A DNA stretch of 64,000 bases, taken from NCBI GenBank assembly GCA_934045905.1, contig OW203763.1, forward strand, positions 48,708,121 to 48,772,120. The letters are read 5' to 3'. Shown here in pieces: positions 21,325 through 33,226 of this stretch. The notes under the pieces are model-generated. The model was not told the origin of the DNA and ran no database searches. It saw only the letters and a list, made by a program, of their open reading frames with translations. The stretch is from Leuctra nigra. Lineage: Eukaryota > Arthropoda > Insecta > Plecoptera > Leuctridae. Positions within the stretch are counted from its first letter, which is position 1, and the number at the start of each line of letters is the position of its first letter. A program made the position numbers and the translations under genes.

Positions 21325-21450
21325 TAACAGTATTTTCTATCTAGATAAAGATAAATTCAATTATTTAATTTTCTAAATAAGATAATAGATAAAAAATAAC
21401 TATCTAGATAATTATCTTGAACATTTTATCTAGATAAAACATTACTGATT
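21325..21450 (-). mobile_element. Diverged TATCTAGATA-family copy 3
   Basis: Reading on the minus strand from 21450, CAGTAATGTTTTATCTAGAT is followed by several TATCTAGATA palindromes, as in copies 1 and 2. It is much more diverged, so boundaries are approximate. Confidence 0.45.
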
Positions 21451-21607
21451 CCTAGTGAGTGTAGTGACATTATGCTAAAAATCAGTAGAATTTATCAGAC
21501 ATAGGTTTCATATGATCGGTAAAATCCTCACAACACTTTTCTGGATGTGTGTTACCCCCTCGTCGGGTAGGTGTGTGAACCCTGCGCGCTGCTTTCACTC
21601 TGCCCCG

Positions 21608-21637
21608 GTCCGGCGTCCGGCGTCCGGCGTCCGGCGT
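21608..21637. repeat. CCGGCGT heptamer repeat
   Basis: Four tandem copies in a locally GC-rich patch. Confidence 0.8.
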
Positions 21638-22889
21638 TGGGGTCCCACAAGTCATACCCACAGCCACAGCGATGATATATTGCACAGATCTTGATCTATC
21701 CACGCGAATAGTAAAGGGCCTGATTAATTGGCTTAGTATTGTAACACCGGTCGATAGGCCAGGGTGGAATGTAGCCAACCTAACAATAACATTCGAAACT
21801 TATGTTCACTAATGTGAAGTTCGCGTTATTTTCTACAACACAAGGATTTTACAATGGATAAGTTTAAAAAGACCGCTAAGCGCCTGCAGGATATCCAATT
21901 GGAAGGGTACATTTTGGGGGAAGGTGCCCCAGCATGTGTGGGTTAATAGATACTAAGGACAATTTGAAAATTTGAATCATTTTGGGTTGTTTTTGAAACG
22001 TCCTACAAACGCCCCAGGCCTTCAAAATTTGGGGGAAATATGGTGATGGAGTATTATTGAAAATTACCTCTGACATTTGCATCATTAAGTTTATCCCAGC
22101 GTATAGATTTTTTCGTCTTTTGAAACTTCATTTGCGGTCGATTGTTTTCGACCACTCTTTTCAGTTATACGCGCATTATTTTGTAGTTTCAATATGTAGG
22201 GGAGCTTAGCCTAAACTGGCTTACTACAATGATTTTTTTATAGGCAATTGATTCACAACAACAATAACAAACAAATGAACTATACATGATTATTGACAAT
22301 TACTCTACGCTCTAAATATACAAATATTACCCGTGATTTGGAAATTCTGTTTTATAAATGTAAAAAAATTACTTCATAAATTATAAACCAGTACACACCA
22401 CAATCCATTCTAGATTCTAATGATTCAGCGAGTGAAATAATCAATTCATAAAGAAAATTGCAAAAGTGTGTGATGTTGAAATCTCAAAAATTGCGTGAAC
22501 GAAGAAGCTAAAAAATCTCACACAAATCGATATGGACACATTTGATCTGAAATATGTTTGAATTTATTAAATCTTAATAATTCTGTAACGTATTTCAATT
22601 TCAATTATTTTTTATTTCCAGTAGTTACAGTACAGTTTATGAGTAGCGAAGTTTAATATTCCCCAGTAAGAAGTAAATCTTGTGTCGGGGAATACCTACC
22701 TATACTTAAGTACATACATGGTTAAATGATCTTTACAATTTAAGAATAATTTTAAACTTAAATTACTTAACTTATATCTATTGAAAATATATTCTATACA
22801 CTTAAGATTAACATAATGCTATTGTGTTTACTCTTGGTTTCTAAATTATATTATTTTGGAGAGACGAAGCTACGTAACAGTACTTTAGT
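21638..22889. other. AT-rich spacer
   Basis: No gene or recognised repeat. Confidence 0.45.
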
Positions 22890-23924
22890 GTTTTTTTAGA
22901 ATCTCCTTTATTGATAATTAAAAAATAATACAAATACATAATTCCACAAAGCTACAAGTAGCTTATCTGTGGAGATGATTCAAACAAATAAAAACAGTAA
23001 CAATAGAACGCATTCACAGAGTTCCAAACAAATCTATAAGAAAAAAGGAAAATAAACACATTATTGTTATACAAAAAAAATGTTCATATAAAAAATAGCA
23101 AATAACAATTAATTAATCAGGTTTCAATATTAGAAGTGGGTTAATTCCTTAAATATAACAATTTTACCAAAATGCACACTCATAATTTAATCATACAAAA
23201 TTAAACTAATCAGTAGACATAGTCGAGAAAAGCCATGATTTCAGAGACATTTAAGGTAGTACCTTCATTATACATACACAAAAAAATCTTGAAATTACAA
23301 GTTCAGAAAACGTTTTCCTACATTTCAATTATATTTAAGTATAAATGAATCATAAAATGCCATTTAACTTGCAACCCCTGTCGCATAGCGAGGTTTCAAT
23401 TTATTGCCTTCCGAGAATGAACAAAACTGAACCAGGAGGTATGGGGAAATCATTTAGTTTTTGGTTGATAACTTTTAAAATAGGACACGTTGGAATTGTT
23501 TTCAATTTTTTCCTAATAGAAAGTCCAACTATCCAACTAGAAATCAGTTTTTTGAAAAAACGTTGAACCTCAGTAAAATTCAAAACTCAAAAATAGCATG
23601 GAAATCGTCATGATTTTAATGGCCCCCATAAGACTACATGTTAAAAATAGGAATTTATAACTACAATATCTCAAAATCTAGACACCAGAAGTTGTTCATA
23701 TTTCATAGTATCGTGTAAATAGTGATTATTGATACCTCTGCCAAAAATAGGCTTATTTGGAAGATATGAGATATCAGTTGTGCTACCTTAAGTTTAGAGA
23801 AGGATTCATGAGATCTTTGATTATCAGGAAGTAAGTTGAAAGTAATAGGTACAATATAAATAATCAAGTCTTCGTTTGCCATTCTTGTTGCAACAAGGAG
23901 GAATATAATACTTTTGAAGCAATG

Positions 23925-24116
23925 CTAAGCGAGTATTAATTGGTGATTTTGTAATTTTTTGGGTTCATCACTGAAATAATTCTTTAAAATTAAACGATAT
24001 TTATAAAGTAATTGCACTGGTAGAAAATTACATTCTAAATAATATCTAGAAATATTATAATCTAAATTTAGTTTTAGGTAATTAGGAACTATTGTACTAA
24101 TAATTTTATCTTGCAA
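23925..24116 (-). pseudogene. LINE C C-terminal segment
   Basis: 63 residues including 'YYLECNFLPVQLLYKYRLIL', a hydrophobic/basic segment that follows the RT thumb in CR1/Jockey-like proteins. Assigned by position and style only. Confidence 0.5.
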
Positions 24117-24266
24117 AGTGACAATCCTGTAGATAAATAATCAGAAGCATTTCTCCAAGCTAACAACTAACAAGTACGACTCAACAAGTGCGGAATACAC
24201 TAAACGTAATAAATTAAAAGGCAAAATAAATTGCAGGCGATAAATGGAGAACGCGCAAGATCTAAT

Positions 24267-24779
24267 TTAACTACAAACCTTTTCGATGTGGGGCCTCCAG
24301 GTGGAAAATCTATCCACAGTTAACCCAAGATAAACAATCTGCTCAACAACACTAATTTTAATAACACAATCACAAATTAGAAAAGGATTGCCGTACTGCA
24401 GAGTGTGCAAACGTGTCGCCGAGTGACAAATTATATTGACAGAACTGTCTCTAAACTGATTTAGAGGTGTACAAATGTGCAAGATCTTGGTCTTATCAGC
24501 ATTAATAATAAAGTCCCGATCATGTGACAGCTTTAAAAGTTGGTTGAAATCAGACTGCAAGGAAGATACTGCAACATCGAAGTTAAAGTTGGATGATAAA
24601 ATTAATATGTCATCAGCATACATAAATATATGGCACTTTCCTAGACAAAGAAGCATATCATTAACATAAATGAGATACAAAAGGGGTCCTAAATTTGAAC
24701 CTTGCGGAACACCCAAATTTACAGGCATTAAAACTCTAAAGATATCTTTTAATTTAACAGTAATTAATCGTTCATGCAA
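24267..24779 (-). pseudogene. LINE C reverse transcriptase, motifs B and C
   Basis: 170 residues. 'GVPQGSNLGPLLYLIYVND' at 23-41 (motif B region) and 'MYADDILIL' with YADD at 54-57 (motif C), then 'INADKTKILH' and 'YLGLTVD' of the thumb. The catalytic Asp pair is intact. Motif A lies in a separate upstream frame at 24793-24975. Confidence 0.9.
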
Positions 24780-24792
24780 AATAATCTATACA

Positions 24793-24975
24793 TTAAGTTA
24801 ACATAGGACCTATAACGCAAATTTTTTCAAGTAAAATAATGAGCTTGTCATGGTTAATAGTATCAAACGCCTTAGAGAAGTCAATAAACAGAGCCAAAAC
24901 AATCTCATTATTATTCAGTTTAGTATTCACAAAATTTGCAAATTGCAACAGGAGGTCTTTAGTACCTTTATTCAT
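24793..24975 (-). pseudogene. LINE C reverse transcriptase, motif A segment
   Basis: 60 residues including 'LALFIDFSKAFDTINHDKL', the classic motif A with its catalytic Asp. Preceded by 'TKDLLLQFANFVNTKLNNN'. Separated from motif B by a stop near 24790. Confidence 0.85.
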
Positions 24976-25156
24976 TTGAAAACCAAACTGTATAAGTTAC
25001 TAATAATATTAAATTTCGCTACATATTCGGTTAGGTATAGTGAGATATGCAACGCTCCATTATTTTATCTATGATTGACAGAATCGCTATTTGACGATTA
25101 GAAAAACTATTATGGTCACGCTTCTTATAAATGGGGCGGGCAATGGCTGTTTTTAG

Positions 25157-25472
25157 TTAAGAAGGCACTATCCCGCATTTAAAGGATAAATTACATAACT
25201 TTGCCATGACAGGACTTATAGCATCTGCTACAAGGACAAGATCCCGCACACGGACGCCATCCAATCCAGGTTGTTTATTGACATCAAATTTACCAATTAT
25301 ATATTTTATTAGACCTGCGCAGATTAAAGGCATTCGCATTGACTGTACCTTGATCGTAAGTTACTATATTACAAACATGTTTCAGTTTCGCCATTTCATT
25401 GATAAAAATATTAACACAATTATCGGCCACCTGCTGATAAGACTTGTCCCTGGCCAAATACCTATCGATCAC
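25157..25472 (-). pseudogene. LINE C pre-palm segments, frameshifted
   Basis: Two overlapping frames. One reads 'NKQPGLDGVRVRDLVLVA', corresponding to the 'K..G.DG(I/V)....L' motif that starts LINE RTs. The upstream frame reads 'DRYLARDKSYQQVADNCVNI'. A frameshift between 25290 and 25339 separates them. Confidence 0.75.
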
Positions 25473-25775
25473 CTAATCCACAGAATTCCTTCCTCGCTTT
25501 CCAATGAAATTATTTATAACCTGCCATGTTTTTTTCATGCACCCTTTGGATTGCGTGATAGAGCTCTTAAAAAAGGTCTGCTTAGCTTTCAAGATTTCCT
25601 TATTATAATAACAACATTTCTATAGCCAACGTAGTCCTTTCTATACAGTTCCTTCAAACAGCAATTATTACAATTCTTCCATTTTCTGAACAAAGCATCG
25701 CTAGATTTCAATTTAAATAAAATATCCCGTGTAATCCATGGCTTTTGATTTCTAGCCTTCTTAACAACTCACATA

Positions 25776-26864
25776 GTGATAATGATTCACATAGTGCTTG
25801 AAACGACTGTAGATACAATAATTGATTGGTTACATACATTCTAGATTATACATGGAAGCTACATTATACATTGTACCTATCTTTGGAGGCAAAATACATG
25901 AGCAATTAGTCTATTATAATTTCCTCAACACAATAATATTTTGGTTTAGTCGGATAATTTAAATTACGAGAGAGTCTTGATACAATATCATTGATTGTCT
26001 GAAGCTGTACAAGGCAGGGTATTGTTTATTGTGTTGTTTCTTACTTGTTTCCTATAATTTAAATCATTAGGTATATATATTATTTTTATATAACATTATC
26101 CTATGTTACTACTAAGATAATAGTAAGAAATAATAAATAATAATTATTATTTCATAATAATAATAGTAGGAGCAAAGATAAATGTATAATTATAATAATT
26201 ATAATATAAAAGTAAAAAATATATCATACCTAAGTTAACTATTAAATATGTGAAGAAAAGAGACATGAAGCAAGAAATATGGATTTGAGATTTGTTTTCG
26301 GTAGATACCTATCGGATACCTCTGTTTTTTTTGTTTTTTTTGGTGAAGCCAATTTTCTGGTGTAATAGTAGCAATTTTAAGACATATTCCAGATTCACAT
26401 CAAGTAGGTATTTTCAGGGGAATTTGTCAAAGCATTTTCAAATTATTTAACAGTTGATAGTATTGTTAATTACTTCATTCAAATGATATCATAATATCAT
26501 TACAATCGTTCCTAATTTGCATTATGAACAATCAAAACAGCATTGGCAGCTAGCACAGAACCTTTCCCATTCACGTATTTAAGTAAAGAACTGTACCCAC
26601 AAACATATTAATTACGCACTCAAAATATGTACCGAGGAAAAAATATTTATTTTGTGTCTTTTATATTAATAATTTATGAATTACAGATATTTTCCCTTAA
26701 GGGGCTCCGGCTGCACAACTCTCCCATACGTTTTGAGGCGACGAAAAATTTAAGACCGTCTGAAGTGTGGCATTAGTTGAAAAAATTGCAAAAATATTAA
26801 ACAGGTGGTATATTATAATTTAAATAATATTATTGAATAGTATAATTGAAAGCAATCATATATA
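25776..26864. other. AT-rich spacer
   Basis: No gene recognised. A TTAAGGGGCTCCGG motif near 26698 resembles one end of a TTAA-type transposon, but no matching second end is seen. Confidence 0.45.
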
Positions 26865-26879
26865 ATAACCCCGAACAAT

Positions 26880-27194
26880 ATAATAAAGGCCGGCTGGAAA
26901 TAAGACCCAATCTCAAACGGTATATCTATGAGAAACCTGGATTGAAAGAACTCAGAATACTTCCTTTAAAAAATTCAATGCAATTCATGAATATTTATTG
27001 ATCCGCCTTAATTGTGAATATTCCCACTTGCATGTGAAGCCAAGTGTATTATGTAATATGCAAATTACTAAAGTCCATCCGAACATTTCTTCATGAAACG
27101 TCATTTTTGCGTGGTTTTACGTCGTCGATGTACTTTTATATTAATTCATTTTTCTTTCCCCTTCCCTTTCTTTCTAAAGCCATTTCAGCTCATT
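26880..27194. mobile_element. 315-bp insertion bounded by 15-bp direct repeats
   Basis: ATAACCCCGAACAAT is present at 26865-26879 and 27195-27209. A perfect 15-bp duplication is the size expected from target-primed retrotransposition. The insert has a pyrimidine-rich right end ('ttctttccccttccctttct') rather than an A-tail and no recognised promoter, so its class is open. Confidence 0.6.
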
Positions 27195-27209
27195 ATAACC
27201 CCGAACAAT

Positions 27210-28914
27210 CAGTAACCTTAGTTTTACAAACGTAATCATTGGTACGTTTCCGAAATAGGTTTTACCGCTCGAGACCGGTGTCGGTGTACAAGTATTACGG
27301 ATGATTGATAAATTTCAAAGGGGTTGCGTTATTAAGGTTTCGTGTTAGCTGTCGTACTGAGTGAAAACTAGCGTGTCACATAGAGATTGCGCGTAAAGGC
27401 GGTTCACAACGAATATTATGCGTTAGTGGTCGCGTTTTTTCGATTCAACACACAGAAGAAAGTCAAGTAAAACTTTTATCTTTTTATGTGTTTTAATTGT
27501 TTATTATACAGCGGCGTAGGGCCAAGATTCTTGAGTATTGGGTGGAAAAATTATGTGGACATTTAATAATGCAAGAATGCGTACTACGCAAAATATGTAA
27601 GATAAATAAAAATAAAAATAAAAATAAAAATTAATACAAAATTAAAATGTGCAATTAAAACTTATTAATAAATGTAACAGGATAAAACACATCTCCCTAC
27701 ATTATCGACGTCAGTGGGACAGACGATTATAAAATTCTTCTGTAATGTTCACAATAACATTGTTATGAAATGAGACTGTCAAAAGTTGAAGAAATATTTT
27801 AAATCATGGAGATTGCACAAGGGTCTTATTACCTAGACCTACCTTCTACAATTTTTTTTTTTTTAATGATGTAGCTTCTTTTTGTGATTTAGACATTATC
27901 TATACATTCCATTAATTACGCGATATAAACATATTTAGTAATCTTTAGCTCCCTAGAGATTTAGTACCTTGATCTTTCGTTAGATTTATTTATATTTGGT
28001 GCAAACAACCATTTATTCTTATCTATTCCAGAGATCGTCCTGGGTTGGACTTAGTAAAGCAAACTTTGTGTAAATATTGTGTACATATTATTTTTTCCAA
28101 TAGGCAAATACATTAAAATAAAACACACCCTTCTAATCAATAGCTTATCAGCAGGATAATAAAAATTGATCGTGTCTTACTATAACCACCGGATATTTTG
28201 TACTATCTACAATATTAAATAATAGAATAAAACAATTATTAACCATCTAGTTACTTGTATTTAATATCAAGTCTTAGCTTATGGATCAATAAATTAACAC
28301 TTGATATAAGTTCCATTAAAAATAAATTTGAATTATTAGGAAATTGCCTCTATTTCAATAGGTATAGTCAAAATGTGGCTTCGGACGTTTTTTTTACTGC
28401 GCCACCATTATTCAAGTACCATTATACCTTGATTTTGACACTAAATCTATTTTGAATATGACAAGCATGTTGCCATGTACCATATTGTTACAACGTTGCC
28501 AAATGTACACTTGCATTTTGACAAGCTGTTTATCTTGACTTTCCGAACATGCCTTGTAGTACGCGAAATAAGAAGAGGTCATGTAAATAACTTGTTCGTC
28601 ATGTTTTCCAAGGTATTGTTCGCCATTGATTAGCTTCCTCATGTTAGCATGCAGTGGCGTGCTTCATGTAGCTCTATACACGACATCCGACTCGTAAAGA
28701 GTTACGACCAAACTACAGATAATCAAAGATTTCAATAGAAAAAAACTGAAAATTAAAATATGTTTTACATAACCTTTCAACTACTGAAAAATACTACTGA
28801 AAACATGGTTTTTATGGTATCATTATCGAAACATAGGTAATTACAATTTTAATTATTTTCATTCGAATAATTAATGCTATTTTTTTATTGGAAATAGTAC
28901 TTTTGACTCGAGTG
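27210..28914. other. AT-rich spacer with short A/T microsatellite
   Basis: No gene recognised. An (AAAAT)n tract lies at about 27604-27630. Confidence 0.45.
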
Positions 28915-29075
28915 AGACCTGGTGTGCGATCATATAAAATGACAATGACATCTTTCTTGCGTGTGACATCTTCTCATCTCCATGTTATTCACGGCCTCCT
29001 CGGGTGAGATGTGACGCTTGTTACCGTGAAAAGATAGTTGTCACTTTATGTGATCGAACCCTGGTTCCGTGGATC
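28915..29075. mobile_element. ~160-bp imperfect inverted-repeat element
   Basis: 'acctggtgtgcgatcatata' pairs with 'tatgtgatcgaaccctggt' at the far end. An inner pair, 'gtgacatcttctcatctc' and 'gggtgagatgtgacgc', also folds. Non-coding MITE-like structure. Confidence 0.5.
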
Positions 29076-29149
29076 GGTTTCCTGAAGGCTGAACCGGTTT
29101 GTTTTGAGGGGGGAATCTCAGAATAGAAGGCTCCTATAGATATTTAAAC

Positions 29150-30140
29150 AAATATGCTTATTTAAGAGATAATTTCCTTGTGCACCATATAAACGCAAGA
29201 AAAAGTGTGCAAGCTGAACAAATATCCAAGATAATTATCACTTTGTGTGTGAGTTATCTTTAACATTGCAAATTGAGAAAACAGTATTTTTCGTAGTAAA
29301 TATTAGATTTAAATTATTTTCCGCAGATACATTTTTTCAAAAAACTAAAATTATGTGTATTATAATTTGGTATCTATTAGGAATTTTAAATATACACTTA
29401 CCCGTACGTTTTTACAGTTAGAAACCTAAATCTAAATAATTTTCTTATACCTCACATGTTAAATTTCCTGACATACCATTGAAAAGTCAATGTAAGTCGC
29501 GAGTTGCAAGTTACGGGACATATAATATTATGAATATATTAGATTTAAATATAGTTGAAATGTTGAAACAAATAATACATATTGTTAATTTGAATAAGTT
29601 GATATAGTCGGGCGCTAGCTCGACTCTGCCAAGCACCGCTCTAATACAACGTGCGAGCTACTACCAGAGACTTATACCGCAACGGCTTAAGTGGTCGAAA
29701 CAAGGCGTCGCATGGCATCCATGCAGTTAGAAATGAAAGTGGACAACCATGGTTATCGGGTATTATTAACCACCTGACAACACCTAACCAAATATCAAAG
29801 TGCTGCGATCATCCCTTCGGAGTGAAATTTGGGCCTCAAACATGCAAGGATTGACTTTCTTGTAAGCTACTGGCTGGCTGGCTGCCCACGTTCGGTTTGC
29901 TTGCCCCTCTCCACAGATTGCACGGTTTGGTCTAGAGAGTTGAAATTTGGCAGAGACATAGAGTCATAATTATAACGCAAACCTATGAAAGAAAATCTGG
30001 ACTATTTTGACCGAAAGTGAAGTTATTACAATTTAACTTGTATAGTTTTAAAAGTCAAACGGGTCCATCGAGAGTTTTGAAATTTCGCAATATTAAAGAT
30101 AATGTATTATTAGACACTCCACTTCAAGAAAAAAAATAAA
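29150..30140 (+). repeat. J family dispersed repeat, copy 1
   Basis: Shares ordered blocks with 54470-55610: 'cttgtgcaccat', 'gcaagaaaaagtg', 'tcgggcg.tagctcgac.ctgccaagcaccg', 'caaagtgctgcgatcatccc', 'gaaatttgggcctcaaacat', 'tttggcagagacatagagtc'. At 29870-29882 it carries CTGG repeats where the other copy has GTTA repeats. It also contains unshared sequence at about 29320-29600. Class unassigned. Confidence 0.7.
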
Positions 30141-30240
30141 AAATTCAAACCGGAAGTGGAAAAATTATGAATATTAAGCGTTTCGCTCTTCCCCTTCATC
30201 TACCAACACAGCAGCTTCGTTGTCAACTCCATAGTCTGTC

Positions 30241-30312
30241 GGCCTGAATAGCTCAGTTATCGGAGGCAGCTGGCTTCTATTCCTGCATATTGGGTTCGAA
30301 TCCCGATCCTGG
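30241..30312 (+). mobile_element. tRNA-like SINE head
   Basis: Box A-like TAGCTCAGTTATCGG starts at 30249 and a perfect box B GTTCGAATC lies at 30294-30302, with tRNA-like spacing. A T-arm (TTGGG...CCCGA) folds, but the acceptor stem mismatches, so this is not a working tRNA. A T-run follows at 30320, a possible Pol III stop. Best read as the internal-promoter head of a SINE or a tRNA pseudogene. Confidence 0.6.
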
Positions 30313-31196
30313 AAACACATTTTTTTTACATCATTCCTTTTTAATTTGTGTAAGCGATGATACCTTCCAGGATATATATTCAAATGAGAAGTCGAGGGAT
30401 GCTGTGTAGATCATCAATAACCCGAAACATCGCCATCGCGGCACGCCGATTGCCATCGCGATCACAGATAGTATCAGGTTCGTAGGTAATGCTGCAGGTA
30501 TGACGAGCGACATTGCGTCTAGCATAAAGTAAGCAGGATACAGAGGAATTACTGCATGTTAAAATCTTCGCCCATTTGCAAGTCATAGAAATCGGCAGCA
30601 GACTCGCTCGATAGATATTTGTCGACTAATTGTGCTGTTCATAGCAGAATTCTAGGTGAACTTCATAATTTTGTCACATTGAAAGATTCAAACCTCAATA
30701 CCTCAATATGACGACAGAATATGACGTAGTATCAACCATTTGAGAAAACTAGTTTGGATAGTTATTATGGATATCCAAGTATTGGGACAATAATACAAAC
30801 GAATAACAGACATCGATTCCGTTTCATAATGAAATCTTTATTTCTTTACTTCACGTATGCATATTATAATGTCTATATTTATTTCAGTTTCGAGAGAATG
30901 GAAACTTCGTGTTGTGTAGAATAAAGAACAATAGATTAACTACGCAAAGTGAACAATGGTATTCTGCCGCCAATCGAATGCCACATGCGGAAGCTTCTGT
31001 CGTGTTTACAAACATGGTCAATATGCAATGGCATTTTTAAAAGAATGCCTAAATGCACGAAATAATTCATACTGTCTATAATATCGAAACAAACAATAAA
31101 TCAATTAGATGTATCAACAATATGCCATCACTATCAGGAATAAAGACCGGTATACTAATTGATTGTATGATCTATGCGTAATAAACACATACACAA

Positions 31197-31200
<4 letters not shown>
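30313..31200. other. Spacer, possible SINE body then AT-rich
   Basis: No gene recognised. The region to about 30600 may be SINE body, but no second copy is visible. Confidence 0.35.

Positions 31201-31232
<32 letters not shown>
31201..31232. repeat. (AC)16 microsatellite
   Basis: Uninterrupted dinucleotide repeat. Confidence 0.95.
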
Positions 31233-31233
<1 letters not shown>

Positions 31234-31574
31234 ATAATCAATAAACAACAATAATAAAAGGTAATTCAATATCAAGAATCGTCATTGCTTGGAGAATACA
31301 CAATACACATTCAGATCTAGAGATAAACATTTAGTGGCTGGTGGATTAGGGGTGGGGGTTGTGTTGTGAGCTTATCAGAGGTTTGGTTTCCTATGTTGTC
31401 TAGACTTTTTTTTTAAAGAAATACAAATGTACTGACACTTGTTTTGAAATGTAACATAATAGATTCTGCTGCAGTATAAGAGGCTGTCTTCTAGCACAAT
31501 TGTATTTTCAAATAACTTATTTTCAGTTTTCACACTATATATTGTAAATATGTATACTTCAAGATAATGAGTAT

Positions 31575-32310
31575 ATAAAAAAAAGAAGAATGTATGTTGG
31601 AAGGAGTGTTGAAAGGGGATAGGCATGGTAGTGAGACTGGTAAACCTTTGAGAGAACCATTGAAAACTATTTCTTTAGAATATGTTCCTAATTTTTCGGA
31701 AAAAATGCGCCGCGTGCTTGGATAATTAAATATCCGAACAGTTTTTCGATCCTCTAACACATTAAGAGGCCTCTCGTGTTCAACGAAACCGGTGGATGCA
31801 CAGCAGAATTCGAAAGAGATTATTTATTACCTGCCATGCCAATGTATAGGTTTATGTGGGGGAGACGGGGAGAACTCTTGAAACACGGCTTAAGGAACAC
31901 AGAGATAACGTTAAAAATCATAAAGTGTCCACTTCATTGGTAGCTGAGCATGCATGGAGTAAGATGCATAGTTTTGAGTGGAATTCTGCTGTGGCGATAT
32001 ATAAAGAGGTTAATATAAGTAAAAGAAAATTTATTGAGTCGGCTTTCATTGCTTCTTTGGATGGTGTAATAAGTCAACTATCATGTTATTGTGATGACTC
32101 ATGGTTGAGTATATTACGACCTGTTTTCATTGACCGTGTGTCTAGCGCGGGAAGTATTGACAGCTGATCGAGTTTTGTTTTTCGTCCGCCAGGGGTCGTT
32201 GACAGGGGAGGCAGTGCAGGCTTGTTGTCGTCTCATTCATACTTGACAAAGCCCGTCGAATGCACGGGCGAAATATCGTGTAGTGGTTTTAACATTTGAC
32301 ATTACCAGAG
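31575..32310 (+). mobile_element. Penelope-like element, 3' fragment
   Basis: Plus-strand reading across frames gives 'EYVPNFSEKMRRVLG', 'NIRTVFRSSNTLRGL', 'TKPVDAQQNSKEIIYYLPC' and then a GIY-YIG-type segment. That is the RT-to-endonuclease linker and C-terminal nuclease of Penelope-like elements. The 3' end carries 'tgacaaagcccgtcg...acgggcgaaatatcg', the hairpin/'cgaaa' motif typical of their tails. The 5' RT is missing. Confidence 0.75.
31853..32167 (+). pseudogene. Penelope-like GIY-YIG endonuclease segment
   Basis: Reads YVGETGRTLETRLKEHR with the conserved Tyr encoded at 31853-31855, preceded by an in-frame stop from a small frameshift at the Cys-X-Cys pair. The Arg of 'RLKEHR' and the Glu of 'KFIESAF' match the expected catalytic positions of GIY-YIG nucleases. 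It ends at a stop at 32165-32167. No true start codon belongs here; it is the C-terminal part of a larger protein. Confidence 0.8.
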
Positions 32311-33226
32311 GAAAAGTTTAAAAATTGTTTTATTATAAAGATAATGAGTAAGCACACAACCCGTTCGAAGACGTCCCGGGCCTCATTAACAAAACTTTTT
32401 GATGGTGTTACCGCGGGGGCGGCCAATGTTATTTCATATGGGACTACGTAGAGAGCCTAGATGGGTTAGAGCCTAGATGAGCCTATCTAGGCTCTCTAGG
32501 ACTACGAGCTAATCCAAGCTAAACCCGCTTCGTGAATCCAGCCCTAGGGTAAAATTAGTAATCGTAAAGGACTTTTATTTAAAGCCATTTCATTCAAAAT
32601 AAAATAAAATAAAAATCTTATTCATATTTAATTACATTCATAACTATATTTGGTACATTTTAAAAGAATTTGAACATTTGCTTGTATGACATGTGTTTTC
32701 CTTTTGAATGGATTAAGTAATATTTTATTAAACAATGTTTTTTTTAATTTGAGTCTTGACCTGCAACAGTTTTTTTTTTAATGTATAGGTACGCACTGAA
32801 TGGGACCGAGGAGATAAAAAACGCTCCGTGTTACCATTTTTACTCATTGTTATCATATATGTTATTTTTTTAATCAATTGAGACTTTTTTATGTTAATTG
32901 TCATTTAGTGAGATTTAAACAAAATATGTGTAGGTAATAATATATTAGGTACATGAGGTACAATATACATAATATATTAGGTATGTAGGTACATTGATTA
33001 TTAATTGATTGTCCCTCGTACATACCGATGTAAGCGGTAGAAACATTAGGGAATTTATAAGCGTGTTATAGGATTGTGTGACATGTTTTCCGGCAAAAAT
33101 AGTGCTTTAGCTTCTCGGGTATCATGGCAATCAGTCAGGTACATGCAGGTTGACCGTTCTTTATTGGTTTGTTCGTGTGTTGGTGTGTTGGTGTGTTAAT
33201 GATATACGTCCTACTCCTTCCTACCA
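32311..33226. other. AT-rich spacer
   Basis: No gene recognised. A small palindrome built on AGAGAGCCTAGAT/ATCTAGGCTCTCT lies at about 32448-32502. Short GTGTTG repeats lie near 33176-33197. Confidence 0.45.

Larger units (their letters stand above)
22890..25775 (-). mobile_element. LINE C: Jockey/CR1-like non-LTR retrotransposon, decayed
   Basis: On the minus strand the pieces run: 'QKPWITRDILFKLKSS' pre-RT region (near 25740), RT motifs, 'YADD' centre, a C-terminal region, then a 3' UTR ending in AATAAAGGAGATTC and a short A-run at 22890-22897. The pre-RT 'KPWIT' block and 'GVPQGS.LGPLL' motif are typical of Jockey/CR1/I-group LINEs that use an AP-type endonuclease, which is not preserved here. 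The 5' part is missing beyond ~25775. Confidence 0.8.

Noticed and set aside
26698..26760. TTAAGGGGCTCCGG as a transposon end
   Set aside because: No matching complementary end was found within a few kb.
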